Shown here in pieces: positions 1 through 10,737 of a stretch of 64,000 bases of DNA; position 1 is the first letter of the stretch; the number at the start of each line of letters is the position of its first letter. Made by a program: the position numbers and the translations under genes. This DNA comes from Rehmannia glutinosa. Lineage: Eukaryota > Streptophyta > Magnoliopsida > Lamiales > Orobanchaceae. The notes beneath the pieces were generated by a model. That model saw only the letters and a list, made by a program, of their open reading frames with translations, searched no databases and was not told where the DNA came from. The DNA lies in NCBI GenBank assembly GCA_016081115.2, contig CM071936.1, positions 87,535,943-87,599,942 on the forward strand, in the 5' to 3' direction.

Positions 1-658
1 GTACAATTAGTGGGCTAATCATCATTACATCTAGCCTAATAGTGGGATTATTGTGGGACACATGTCTGTTCCCTAGTGTGCATGAGGCGCATGCTGGCCA
101 TGTGTTGAGAGAAATTTGTTGACTTGTCGCGCTGACCGGTTGATAGGCGGTGCCTTGGTCTGCCACTGGAATATTAAATCCACTTAGTGGGAGATTGGGT
201 GAGTGGAGCACTTGCTTGATCTTATTTGTCTGTAGTCGACCGACTTCGGTTCGTGCCACGTCATCAGCTCGGTTGCTGACGTCACCCTGGTCAGTTCACG
301 TCATCTTCGATGGCCTACGTCATCATCAGCTAAATGGCCACGTGGACTTATTTTGGTCCAGCTCGGCTCGGGCATCATCAATGGCCCCCAAGTTTAATTT
401 CAAGGAGAAGATTTTTCGAAACGGATTTAAACTTTAATTACAAGCCTTAATTGAAAAGAAAAAACCTTAAAAACCCAAGACTGTCTGACGGCTGTCACCT
501 GTCCATCAATGCCTGAAATGACGCATTAATTGGTTCTCATGATGAAAGACAGGTGGCGTCTTTCTGTTGGACCACTTTGTGCGGGAAGCGTGGGGATGTG
601 ACGGTTTCCTAGCTTTTTTAAATTTGAAAAGACGCGCTTCTTCAATTGGTGCGATACT
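1..658. other. Flank upstream of the antisense retrotransposon gene
   Basis: No convincing gene is seen here. The stretch is moderately GC-rich and leads into the TATA box at 676. It probably belongs to the Tat-type retroelement whose integrase lies further right on the minus strand, either as untranslated DNA or as LTR, but no LTR end, primer site or polypurine tract is visible in it. A short open frame at 150-437 has no family resemblance. Confidence 0.4.
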
Positions 659-675
659 TTCGAGGGAAGTTAACC

Positions 676-683
676 TATAAATA
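676..683 (+). promoter_or_regulatory. TATA box of the antisense accessory ORF
   Basis: TATAAATA lies about 180 bp upstream of the first ATG (859) of the accessory ORF and is followed by a pyrimidine-rich CT stretch typical of a plant 5' leader. It points right, away from the minus-strand integrase fragment, so the accessory gene would have its own promoter rather than depend on the LTR. This is inferred from position and motif only. Confidence 0.5.
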
Positions 684-858
684 TGGCATTTCCCTTACAT
701 TTTCTATTTTCACATCCATTACCTTCAGAGTAGCATTTGTAGAGACCGAGCTAGAAGACTTTAGGTCGGCTTTGAAGTGCAGGAGTTCAAGAACACTTAG
801 GTAACCTTCCAAAGTCTTCCTTTCTTTCTTCATTCCCTTTTTCTTTTTCCCGAAGAGT

Positions 859-3616
859 ATGTCCGATTTCGAGGATAGCCGAAACTGTAATCTTAGTGCC
901 GAAGTTGAGATCGAGGACCCCCTTTTGACGATTCTTTATCAGTTAATCCTTCACTAGAGAGAAGTTTCACCAGCAGGCTCGAACATTATCGACGTTTCCA
1001 GCTCAGAGAACACCCCTAAGGTAGAAGCTCTGTTAGAGGAGACCCACGTGATATTCAATCCTACCCCTGTCACTATATTCCGTGAGGGCCAAGTATACAA
1101 GCCAGCCTTGTCTCGAGAGGAGCCGAGTGATGAAGTTAAGAGTTCAGATCGCCAAGGAAATCACCCGAAGGAGTCGAATATGGAGCCGGAGGGTCGCGAT
1201 CAGGAGGAAGTTAGGGTGTTAGAGGGCACATGTGTGGAGGCCCCCAGAGCTGGGGCAAAAGATAAGGGTGTCCCGAGGCTAGCCGAGAACAGAAATGGGG
1301 ATCCGAGATGAGGTGGCAGGCCCCCACTATGCGTGGTAGATGGATGGACGCAGTCTGACCAGAACGATCAGGTCAGTATGATTATGCAGCAAGAGTTGGA
1401 TGCCCTCCGCGAGATGCATATGATCCCACCGACCGTAACTTTTGGCTGCCGGACCATGCCGAGGTGCCCGAGCACCCACCGGAGGGGTGTATTGCCGTAT
1501 ATGCCCATAGCTTTGTGTATGGGCTAAGATTTCCGCTGCCAAGGCTGATTACAAAATGGTTCCGAAAGTGGGGCCTCTCTTTATCCCAGGTGCATCCGTT
1601 GACCTGGGGCTGGATTATCGGGCAAACGATACTTTTCTACCGGATGGAGTATGAGCGCCCTTATTTCGACTATCTGAACAAGCTCTTCATTTGGAAAACA
1701 ACTCCAGTAGCCCCAGGCCGGAGGCGGCCATCAGGGTGGTATTATGTGCAGACCCGCCCGGGTATCCGGATGGGTTAGTTCTTGGCCTTCCACAGTCCTT
1801 AAAGGAGTGGAAGGATAAATGGTTTTGGGTCGTGGTGAGTGGCAAGCCGCCAGGGAGAGGAGAGATCGGTCCTTCTCCCCCCAACTGAATTCCGATACAA
1901 TTTTCTAAGTATACTTTACTTTTTCTTGAACTTCTTGAATTTTTCTTGATCACTAATTCTTTATCTTCTTCTATGCAGGGAACCGTCCCTCTTCGGATTG
2001 CCTTTCTGAGGCCTTCATAAATTTGTTGGAGAACATCCAGGTGTTGGCCAGGTCGGACATGAAGATTCAGATCTTGTCCACCGAGGCAGGACTGTCGTGG
2101 GCTGGTTTGCGGCAGAGGCTGCCAATTGATTCAGAGGAAGATGAGAACGCCGAGAAAGAGTAGCGCAGTGGAAGTCCGCCGCAGCAGAGCAGGCAGACTC
2201 GAGCCAAGAAGAACAACTTGATTAGGGACGAACAGGTCGGACCATCCCCGACATGGCATGATCCCCTTAAGCAGGTACCTTGAATGGCTGAATGGGCCGT
2301 GCTAACGAGCAGCACGGGCAGACTGAGACCCGGGGTAAGTATATTTCTATAAGTTTGTCATTTCCTTTAACTCATCATTTTTTATTTAGCTGGACTTAAT
2401 ATTCTATTTGTTTGTTGTAGGTCCAACAGAGGTGGACGTCTTTGCTTGCCTCCGTCGAGTAAGACAGACTAATACCCGTGGGACCAGGGCAAATGTTGGC
2501 CAGACCACCGAGACTGAGGCGGAAAGGCGGGCTAAAATCCAGCACAGCAAGCGTCCGGTTACAGATGATCAAGAGAAAGAGGAGCCTCTCAGGCGGAGGA
2601 GAAGGGGAGATGGGATAGAGATAAATGAGCTCGAGCAGACCGAGAGAACTGGGCCGACTCTACGGGTGTCCCCGATCAAAATTCCTTCCGGGAAGACGTT
2701 GAATAAAGCCCATCGACAGATGTTCTTGGATGACTTGGGGTAGGAGGCCCACTCTATTCCTCCAAATCTTGGTTGGGAAGATGCTTGCAAGGGGATGGCC
2801 AGTCTGAGGCCCAGGTGGTTCATCGAGTTCGCCAAGTGCTTGATGCCAACTGAGAAGGAGGTGGTAAAGCTGCCTGAGACTGATCGAGTGACGCGGGATG
2901 TGCCAGCCCGAGCTTGGACAACTGGGATTGAAGACTTCTGTAAGGAGACCAGTCAGGAGGACAAGGCGCAGTATGCCATGGGGCTATTCGGCAGAATCAT
3001 TGGCACCTTATGGCATATGATTGGGCAAGTCCGAGACCTGGATAAGCATCATAGCAATCTGCAGGAGGCTCATAATCGCTTGTAGTGGATACATGCATCC
3101 ATGGAGGCTCAGACCAAAGTGGTCATGGTGACGGCCAACACTGAAAGGAGAGTTGCAAAGGAAGCCATAGCTGATCGGGATCGCGCGCAAAAGGCCAAAG
3201 AGGAGCTCCGAGTGGAGGTTGAGCAGCTGAGGAAGAGGGTGGCTGCACATCTGGGGGAAATGGAGAGACGAGAGGCCGAGATCCGGAGGGAAATAGATGA
3301 GGCCTTCCGAAAGCAGTTGGAGGAGGCACAGGCGGAGGCTGTTCGGCCTTATAAGCAGTCTGGGAAGTATGCATATATGTTGACTTGTGGGCATGGGACC
3401 AACATGGAAGAGATCCTTGGGGATCTTAAGAAGGGGAAGACCGTAGTGGCCCTCGAGATGGAGCTGGATGAGCTAAATGCGGAGTTGTCCGTTCTCCATT
3501 CCCGGTTTCCTGGTGCCATCTCTGAGCAACATGCCGCTCCAACTGATGATGGGGAGGAAGTGGCCTCCAGTGGCCCGACCCCTGCCCCAGGTGGGGCTCA
3601 GCCTCCCGCTCCGTAG
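859..3616 (+). pseudogene. Accessory retrotransposon ORF with gypsy-type transposase domain, decayed
   Basis: The reading frame opens at ATG 859 (MSDFEDSRN) and has an in-frame TAG at 955. It continues to a TGA at 1309, and related coding sequence resumes to 3616 in shifted frames. The segment at about 1464-1830 (SFVYGLRFPLPRLITKWFRK, then LSQVHPLTWGW and LKEWKDKWFWV) fits the plant 'putative gypsy type transposon' domain (PF04195, Transposase_28). Probable introns are about 1836-1978 and 2334-2420 (GGGGTAAGT to TTGTTGTAG). From about 2420 one frame runs to 3616 with stops at 2741 and 3083. It encodes a charged region and a coiled coil (about 3101-3400) ending in a Pro/Ala-rich tail. Such proteins occur as extra genes of Tat/Ogre-type elements, some in antisense behind pol, which matches the convergent integrase at 4042-4707. 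Frameshifts near 1450 and 1750 make it non-functional. Confidence 0.6.
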
Positions 3617-4041
3617 GGTGTGTTCTTGTACTTGCTTCTTTTTCTTTTTTGATGTAGTTGACCCCGAGCCTTTTGATGTAATTGGCCTCAGGCCCCCATG
3701 TAAATATTTTATTATGAATGAAATTTCATTTCTAGTCGTTTCCTTACTTTGCTATACTTTTATGAATTTTTTCCAAGTGTTGGGCTCGGCATTTTTGAAT
3801 AGTCGTATGTATGAAGTGATGAACTGAATGCTTAAATGAATTTTCTGCTGAGTATTATGCTCGGAACTATGCCGAGTCTTTGCTTGAGGCGAGCTCGATG
3901 CTAGGTCAAGTTTAGTAAGTTTTTGTAACATGCTCGGATCTAGCCGGTGAGACATAGAGTTGTCTTCGCTCTCGGGGCTCATTTGGCGAATAAAGTTTTT
4001 AAGACAATCGATTTCTACCCGAAAAACTCGGACTTTATTGA
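3617..4041. other. 3' region between convergent retroelement genes
   Basis: AT-rich spacer after the accessory ORF stop. It holds an AATAAA-free T-rich stretch and several copies of CTCGG-type words shared with the accessory gene region. No gene is seen. It is the meeting point of the plus-strand accessory ORF and the minus-strand pol remnant. Confidence 0.4.
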
Positions 4042-4707
4042 TAATGCTTTTTCAAATAAGATACATTCCATGGGTGATTGAACTTTTCCCCACTCAAATA
4101 CTCGAGTTCATATGCCCCATTCGATAAGACTTTGTTGATTTTGTACGGACCTTCCCAGATCGACTTCCGCGGACTGGGCTTGGTTCTGGTAACCCTTTTT
4201 AGGACTAGATCACCGACCAGAAATGTTTTCCTTCATTTTCGAGTTATAGTACCTTTTACTTATCTGTTTGTATATATCATTCTTGATCTCGGCACTGCAT
4301 CTCTTTTCTTCCAGTAGATCTAGTTCGGCTCATAGGGCATCTTTATTCTTTTCTTCCGAAAAATTTGCAACACTAAATGTTGGGGCCCCTATTTTGACCG
4401 GAATGATGGCCTCGACTTAGTATGCTAGAGAGAAAGGTGTTTCACTCGTGGCCGATCAATGTGTTGTTTTGTATGCCCATAGTACACCGGGTAGCTCCTC
4501 GGGCCAATTTCCCTTGGATTCTTCTAATCTTGCCTTCAGTGTTTATTTGAGTATTTTATTCACCACCTCGACTTGACCATTAGACTGCGGGTGATATGGA
4601 GTGGAGAAATGATTATTGATATGAAAACTTTCACAAAAAGTTCGAAATCTTCGGTTATCGAACTATTTTCCATTACCTGTTACTGTGGTAATCTCCAAAG
4701 AGGTGTT
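4042..4707 (-). pseudogene. Ty3/gypsy (Tat/Ogre-like) integrase C-terminal remnant
   Basis: Read on the minus strand, this gives the second half of a Ty3/gypsy integrase core followed by its C-terminal domain. Recognisable blocks in order are TVTGNGK, FSTPYHPQSNGQVEVVNK, ESKGNWPEELPGVLWAYKTT and, further on, PRKSIWEGPYKINKVLSNGA with YELEYLSGE. HPQSNGQ is the usual block before the catalytic Glu. Several in-frame stops (after NGK, after NKILK, after KTTH) show it is dead. Reverse transcriptase and RNase H are absent; the remnant stops at about 4707 where the copia LTR begins. The NHPW(N)VSYL-type end and the antisense accessory gene behind it favour the Tat lineage over chromoviruses. Confidence 0.75.
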
Positions 4708-4956
4708 GTAAGGTGATGTATTAATTGTGGTAATTAATAAAATCTTTTTTCTTTTTGAAATCCATCCCGGAGATACTAGGGTGGTAGAGGATTAGGCCCT
4801 AGGTGGGTTGAACCTCTATAAATCGACGCGTGTTATTTACTTCCCGCACCTTCATTCTTGTCTTGGCTTGTTTAATTCGAAAAAGAGGGCATAATCGAGA
4901 AAATTGAGATAATCTATTCACCCCCCTCTAGATTATCGTAGCCGCTTGGACTTACA
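4708..4956 (+). mobile_element. 3' part of a copia 5' LTR (truncated)
   Basis: The segment ends in TTACA at 4956, two bases before the tRNA-iMet primer binding site, so it is the end of a 5' LTR. The block TTCACCCCCCTCTA just upstream of the end is typical of SIRE/Maximus-type copia LTRs. Its left boundary is unclear: the sequence passes directly into the gypsy integrase remnant near 4707. It therefore looks truncated, since related LTRs in this window are 0.8 kb or longer. Confidence 0.55.
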
Positions 4957-4958
4957 AG

Positions 4959-4971
4959 TGGTATCAGAGCC
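4959..4971 (+). other. Primer binding site (initiator tRNA-Met)
   Basis: TGGTATCAGAGCC matches the complement of the 3' end of plant initiator tRNA-Met, the common primer of Ty1/copia elements. It starts two bases after the LTR end and precedes the gag start at 5021 by 50 bases. Confidence 0.9.
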
Positions 4972-5020
4972 AAACTCTTTGGCAAGCTCGTTCCACATCG
5001 CGAGTAAAGAGGAACGATCA

Positions 5021-6051
5021 ATGGCTACGAATGAAGTCTACCTTACCGGCGTCTCCACCAACAAGCCACCACTATTCGATTCCAAAAATTATACATTTTG
5101 GAAAGAAAGAATGGAATGCTATTTACAAAGTTGCGGGTTCAATATTTGGAACACGGTCATGAATGAAGATTCCATCCCGACGAAGACACACCTCACACCA
5201 CCAAAGTGCTCAAGGAGCTCAATGATGAAGAGAAGAAAATAATCTCCTCAAACGGTAAAGCTCTTAATATTATTTATTGTTCACTTATCATTTCAGAATA
5301 TGATCATATTGTAGGAATTCGATCGGCACATGAAGTATGGAGAAAACTAGAAGAAGTATATGCAAATGAAAGGAGCTACTCAAAAGCATCTATCTCTCAA
5401 ATGGATACAATATCAAATCCAACAACGTGGGATGAGCTTCTTACAACTTCCGACGATGAAGAAGATGAACAATGTCTTATGGGCATCGAAGAAGAAAACG
5501 AGGTACGCTCTAAACCCTCTACTTCTTATGATAATGTTTTACAAAATGATTATAGTGATTTACAAAATGATTTTAATGAGCTTCAAAATGAATTCCAAAG
5601 CTTGCTTGTTAAATACAAAAATTTGAAAAAGGGATTCCATGTTTTGAAAAATGATAAGGATAATTTATTTTCCTCTTATGAATCACTCTCATGTGCTCAC
5701 ATTACCACACTTGATAAGGTTAGAATCCTTGAAAAGGAAAATAGTACTCTTGTTGAGGATATTAATTGCATGAAAAAGGATTTATCTAAATTCAACTTGA
5801 GTACCGATAAAATGACCAAAATTGTTGATGTTCATAGTTGTGATAATTTGAAACTAGGACTTGATCATAAGCCTATTGTTGTTAATCATATGAAAAAGGA
5901 TCAAGTCTCTAAGCATGTTGATCATTATACTTCTAGAATTGTCACTTGCTTTTATTGCGGTAAAAAGGGCCACACGGCTAATTCTTGCCGGGCTAGAAAT
6001 AGCTCTAATTATTATTGGAGACCTAAAAGTCTCAAAGCTAATCCCAAATGA
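5021..6051 (+). pseudogene. gag: Ty1/copia gag, frameshifted and internally deleted
   Basis: The start is ATG 5021 (MATNEVYLTG). The first 60 residues show the copia gag pattern PPLFDSKNYTFWKERMECYL (UBN2/DUF4219 type). A one-base shift near 5205 moves the frame; it resumes with LKELNDEEKKIISSNGKALN and SAHEVWRKLEEVYAN. The centre of gag after SISQMD appears deleted, because the frame jumps straight to an acidic linker. Two long coiled-coil-like stretches rich in NDLQNDFNELQNEF follow, and then a complete CCHC zinc knuckle CFYCGKKGHTANSC near 5946-5990. The frame stops at 6049. Downstream to about 6320 is a Trp/Gln/His-rich continuation with several stops. No protease, integrase or polymerase follows, so this copy could only move with help from a full element. 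Confidence 0.8.
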
Positions 6052-7254
6052 CCCAAACACTTGAGGGTACCACAAAACAATGTCATATTAGGTACCCGGC
6101 GGAATAACAATCAAAGAAAATTCATACCGCCAGAAGACATCAAATGACCGTCTCATTTTGATCAAAGGAGAAGACAACATCATAATGAATTTCCAAGATA
6201 AAGACACTATCAACAATGGAAAGGATACAATCCTTGGAAATGGAGCTATTGGAGAAGCTATCATCAACAACATGATTTTCAAAGAGGAAGATACCTTCAA
6301 CAATGGGAAAGACACAACCCATTAAAATGGCGTAATTGGTAAACCCTATCTCCCTATTTAACTATGCATTTTATTTTGTTATTATGCATGTTTTTATTTG
6401 TGCCTTAATTGTCAAAATGAGTCTTCAAACATTTATTTTTAAATTAAGGTTCTCTATTAATATTTGTGTTTTTAAAAAATCTTTTGAAAAGGAGACCTTG
6501 CATGATGTTTTTAAAACTCTTGTGCATTTACTTAGACTAAGGTATTTTATTATCTCTTATGGATTTATATAGCATAAGCATACTTGTGATATCTCTTATT
6601 GCTTTAGCCTACACTTGTATCACAATGTTTTGTGCAAGTCTTGTTTAAGAATTGTGTAGGATATATATCTTTTCTTCATTGGTTATGTATTCATAATTCA
6701 TCAAGAGATGCTTAAAACATCGAGGTACGTTCACTCGTATTTTTTTTTAACTCGATAATCTTCATGTCATATAATCATGTGCTTGATTTTCAAGATATAT
6801 CATAGTATCTCTTAAGTGCCATTAAATGGATTTTTCAGATTCTTAAAGGGGCACTATACGAAATCTTGTTTAAATCAAAGTCTATTACATTTCTTGGCTC
6901 GTATATATTGGATATAGTCCATGTTTGTCTTTTTGTAAGTTCTTAAAATTTTTGGGGTGAAAAATCATATTTTGAAAAATGTTGGATAATTGCATTTTGG
7001 GACCGGTCAAAATAGCAGGGGTCGAAGTGAGTGTCGCCCTATGTAGCGACCGGTCGAACACACCCCTGGCTGGTCGCCCTGGAGGTTTTTCTGAAATAAA
7101 ACTCGGCTGCCTCAACTTACGAACAGAACTCAAAACATTTTCAAAACCCTTGAGCAGCGACCCTTTGCCCCCTTTTCTTTAGAAATCTCTATTCTTCACC
7201 GAATCTTGTGATTTTTGTTGCTAATCACCTCTATTTTGCGAGAATCTTACATCC
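6052..7254. other. Internal untranslated region of the copia derivative
   Basis: The first 270 bases are decayed gag-linker sequence. The rest is T-rich and non-coding. At 7003-7080 the motif ACCGGTC with nearby GTCGCCCT recurs, as it does in the 3' LTR of this element (10100-10370) and in the LTR fragment near 50.3 kb. A CT-rich leader directly precedes the accessory ORF. The whole pol region expected here is missing. Confidence 0.5.
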
Positions 7255-8583
7255 ATGGCACCTCCAAGGAATTCTACCGATCGGAATCCAAATCCCAAGC
7301 GTAAAAGGGCCGGAGAGGGAACTTTGGGTAATCGCCAAGAAGAGGCCGAACAACGCGAAATTAGAGCTACCCAAAGGAACGTGGCTCAAAAACACGATGA
7401 TAATCAAAATCCCCAACATACCCGGGCCCAAATTGCCGAGCTCCGCGGCACTATCTCGCTCAACAATTGCCATTGGGCCAAGAGTAAGAAATCTTTTATT
7501 CCTCAAGCTCCTTGTTCCGGAAATGTGTTTAACTTTGTCAATAAATATGCAGAGTATTATTATGATAATTTGGACTTGGGAAGTAAATCGATTGGGCGTA
7601 CTAAGACATGTCGATTTTGGCACTTTTTCGGGTGATTATCCGACTATGAAGGGATTTTTTGAGCATCAAGGGTGGATGTATTTATGGGAGCATCCATTTG
7701 TTTTGTATGATGATAGTGTGATTTTACATTTTTATGCGAATTTATGGATTGGGTATGACGATCAAAGAAAGCCCATGGCTATGAATTCGTTTGTTAAAGG
7801 TCGTCACTTTAGGTGGATTCTGAATGATATATGTCGGTTGTTGCACGTTTGGGAAGGAGGATGGGATTACTTTGGTTGTACTCATTGGAATGATGATGTG
7901 TTTGGTGTCTCATTGGAATAAGTTAATATTTATTTGGGTGTGTGGCCGAAGTATTCATTGTTGTCTATGACTCTTGAGCATAGAATTATTTCTACAATTG
8001 TAGCTTATTGCATTTGTGGAAAATCTGTAAAATTGCCGAGCAATATGGATTTCTTCTTGACAAGGGATTGCTCAATTTTGGGGCAGTTTTAATTCAATGC
8101 GTCATTGAGTCGATTACGCAAGGGACTAAGAAGTTTTCTATGGGAAATTGGATTTTCAAACTTCTCTTGCATTCGGGTTTATCGTCATCAGAGTTTAATT
8201 CGGAGATGATTCATGATGACTTTGATATCGACAATATTTTGCAAATTGTCCGTATGCGTAATAGTATGCCTATACACCCTACAAAGACGGCAAGAGGGAG
8301 ACACCAAAGATCTTCATCCCAAAATCCCGATGATATATTTGATGATGAGGAAGCCGAAAGATTGGTTTCGGGTGAAGAACAAGGCAATCCGGAGGGTAAT
8401 ACCGGTGCCCAACCTTCTCGGGGATTTTTTCAAGCCCAACTTGACGAACAAAGACTTTATCATGATGCTCGTTATGAGGCCTTAAGCCAAGAAAATTCCA
8501 TGTTAAAGAAATCGGTTGGAAAGTTGAAGAAGTTCATCAAAGACCTCCTCCTTAACGCTTGTTTCTCTTTCGATGAAGAGTGA
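7255..8583 (+). pseudogene. Copia 3' accessory ORF (putative plant transposon protein)
   Basis: The start is ATG 7255 (MAPPRNSTDRNPNPKRKR), followed by a basic, Gln-rich region. Near 7610 the frame shifts, and the next segment reads FFEHQGWMYLWEHPFVLYDD, VILHFYANLW, then GRHFRWILNDICRLL. After a stop at 7919 it continues with LEHRIISTIVAYCICGKSVK, and near 8000 it shifts again to end with LNFGAVLIQCVIESITQGTK and a hydrophilic coiled-coil tail stopping at 8581. The order (ORxFYANx block, then a 'gx hxx hxxxL' block, then a membrane-like helix before GKxVxL) fits the plant family annotated as putative plant transposon protein (PF20167). No enzymatic role is known for it. SIRE-type copia elements carry an extra ORF in this place, and the copia element at 27.8-41.9 kb has one too. 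Confidence 0.6.
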
Positions 8584-9900
8584 CGTCTTTATTGCTCTGC
8601 CATGCTTTATTTTCATTTAACTGTTGTAATGAACTTTTTGACTATTTCTGTTATCTTGCTAATGAAATTTGTTTGTTTGATTTTTCTAAGGGGATAAACT
8701 AGCAAGAGTGCTAGTAGCACATGATTGATTATGGTTCTTGTTGACTATGGTTTTGATGGAGTATTTGATGGTAAAAATGCTCTTATTTGTGCATGATGGC
8801 ATTGTTTGATGTTTAGGTTGGTTGTTGGTGAAGTACTTGATGGTAAAAGTGTTTCTTTCATTTTTTGCTTGGTAGCATTTGCTTATATTTCTTAGTTGGA
8901 TAGATTTATCTCAATTGGGTTGAACCCTTGAGAATATGTTCATATCTTGGTGTTTTGATGATATTCTTGAGATGTTTATGGTGTTGGTTGAATGATGTTT
9001 TGCTGCAATTTGGTGATAAAAAAAATTGGCTTGGCTATTTTTACAAAAGGCTATATACATCTTCTTTATTATTTGATGCCCGCCAAGTGTTCGATAAAAT
9101 ATTTCAAAGAAAAATTCATCACTCACGCAATTCTCTCGATTTCAAAAGGCTTCTATATTTATAGAGATCATGTTTTGCAAATCAAATGAGCTTTTTACAA
9201 ATCTCTTACAAGCCATTTGATTAATTATTCCCTTAGCTTTTGGAACTTGAAGCTCAAAAATCTATAGCTCGATAAAATTACGCACTTTGATATGATAATA
9301 TGATGTTTTTATCGTGCTAACATTCTTTTTTATGATTCCAAAGGGGGAGAAACATGTTATAAGCTTATTAGCTCAAAAAAGCTAAAATAAGCTCACGAAA
9401 GAAGCTATAAGCTATGGCTCTTTTAAGCCAAAAGCTTTGGATATAAACTAGTCCATTGCATATATCTTGGACTTGTGATACTTGTTTTATGGTTGTCTTT
9501 GACAGGGGGAGCTTCTAAGCTCGTGATTCTCTTGGTTATATTGTAAAAGCTAAAGCTTTTAGCTTTTGTATGGTTGCTTATTTACTTATCTTTGGACTTG
9601 TGATACTTGTTTTATGGTTGTCTTTGTGTGGGTAGCTTCTAAGCTCGTGATTCTCTTGGTTATATTGTAAAAGCTAAAGCTTTTAACTTTTGTATGGTTG
9701 CTTATTTACTTATCTTTGTGTGCATGTTGATAAGGGGAGCTTTTGCTAAATATTTTGAAAATCTTTACTCCCTTCCTTGTGGCTATTTTGTTTGGAAATT
9801 TGATTGCTTCAAACGGCTAGTTATCTTCTACCGGAAAATCGTTTTAGCTTTCAAAATCGACCTCTTAAAATTTCTAAAATTGTATTGGTTTGTAATCATC
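8584..9900. other. 3' untranslated region of the copia derivative
   Basis: T-rich non-coding DNA between the accessory ORF and the polypurine tract. It includes a 125-bp tandem duplication (9467-9715) and many copies of AAGCTTTT/AGCTTATA-like words near 9360-9440. No gene is seen; the open frames here are short and without family resemblance. Confidence 0.5.
9467..9715 (+). repeat. 125-bp tandem duplication
   Basis: Two head-to-tail copies with period 125: the word ACTTGTGATACTTG starts at 9471 and again at 9596, and both copies run through GCTTCTAAGCTCGTGATTC and end in TTACTTATCTTTG. Copy 1 has GACAGGGGGAGC where copy 2 has TGTGTGGGTAGC; otherwise they are almost identical, so the duplication is recent relative to the element. 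Confidence 0.9.
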
Positions 9901-9914
9901 AAAAAGGAGGAGAT
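9901..9914 (+). other. Polypurine tract before the 3' LTR
   Basis: AAAAAGGAGGAGAT directly precedes TGTTTGACATTTG at 9915. A purine run followed by TG is the usual end of the internal region of an LTR retrotransposon, and defines the start of the 3' LTR. Confidence 0.75.
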
Positions 9915-10704
9915 TGTTTGACATTTGTTTTTATCATGATTTTGATGATTTTCTTTTAAAGTGTTTTTACACCAAATTAATGTTTGAAAATGTTGTCCAA
10001 ATACTCCCGATCGCTTTAAAACGCTTTTACTAATTTTTCAAAGTATTTCTTGAAGTTTATTTTGGACAAATATTGGACAACACTTCTGTCTCGTGTTGGA
10101 CCGGTCGCCCTATAGGGCAATCCGTATATGAAGATGTGTTTTGAAACAGAAAATGCGACGGAAGAAAAAGAGAGGAGGTCGACCGGTCGACCGGTGTGGT
10201 CGACCGGTGCCTGAAGGGTCTTGCTCTTCTCTGTACTGATTTTCAAAGAGTCCAACCGGTCCAACACAGGGTCAACCGGTCGGACCCCCTGTCGACTGGT
10301 CGCCCTGTGTAAAAATGTGGTTTTACTTTTCAACGTCTATTTTTACGCGACCGGTCGCCCTACCGTTTTGACAGCAAAATTCTAGCCGTTGACAGCAGAC
10401 AATTCTTCCTTAATTTGTGGGATTGATTTCTAACAGCTATATTCTTGATTTTAATTGTATTTTTCTGTAGATTTTCATTCCCCAAGAGGAGCCTATCCAT
10501 GAACAATCATCTCCTATAAATAGAGGAAGTTTTTGAAGCAACAAGTGAACCAATTGAGATACAACACAACAAGATACACTCAAAGCAAATACTTGTTCCT
10601 TCATTGTCTGTATTCTTGTTGTAATAGCCTAAGGTCTTACACTTTCAAATCTTGAGGTCTAGGTTTTATTTCTTGATTACACTTGCACTCAAATATTGTA
10701 TAAC
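9915..10704 (+). mobile_element. Copia 3' LTR, truncated at its right side
   Basis: It begins TGTTTGACA after the polypurine tract. It holds a cluster of ACCGGTCG/GGTCGACCGG words at about 10100-10370 (partly palindromic), a TATA box TATAAATAG at 10515-10523, and a transcribed region ending in TTTCTTGATTACACTTGCACT, which is shared with the fragment near 50.66 kb. The U5 end seen in the 5' LTR (CACCCCCCTCTA to TTACA) is not found, so the LTR is cut at about 10704, where sequence readable as a MULE transposase frame on the minus strand begins. Confidence 0.6.
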
Positions 10705-10737
10705 ATGTCACCAGGATTTGTTGAGATAGATTCATGA

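Noticed and set aside
4708..10704. Treating 4.7-10.7 kb as a complete copia element with matching LTRs
   Set aside because: The end of the 5' LTR and the visible part of the 3' LTR do not overlap in sequence. Both are truncated and no target duplication could be found.
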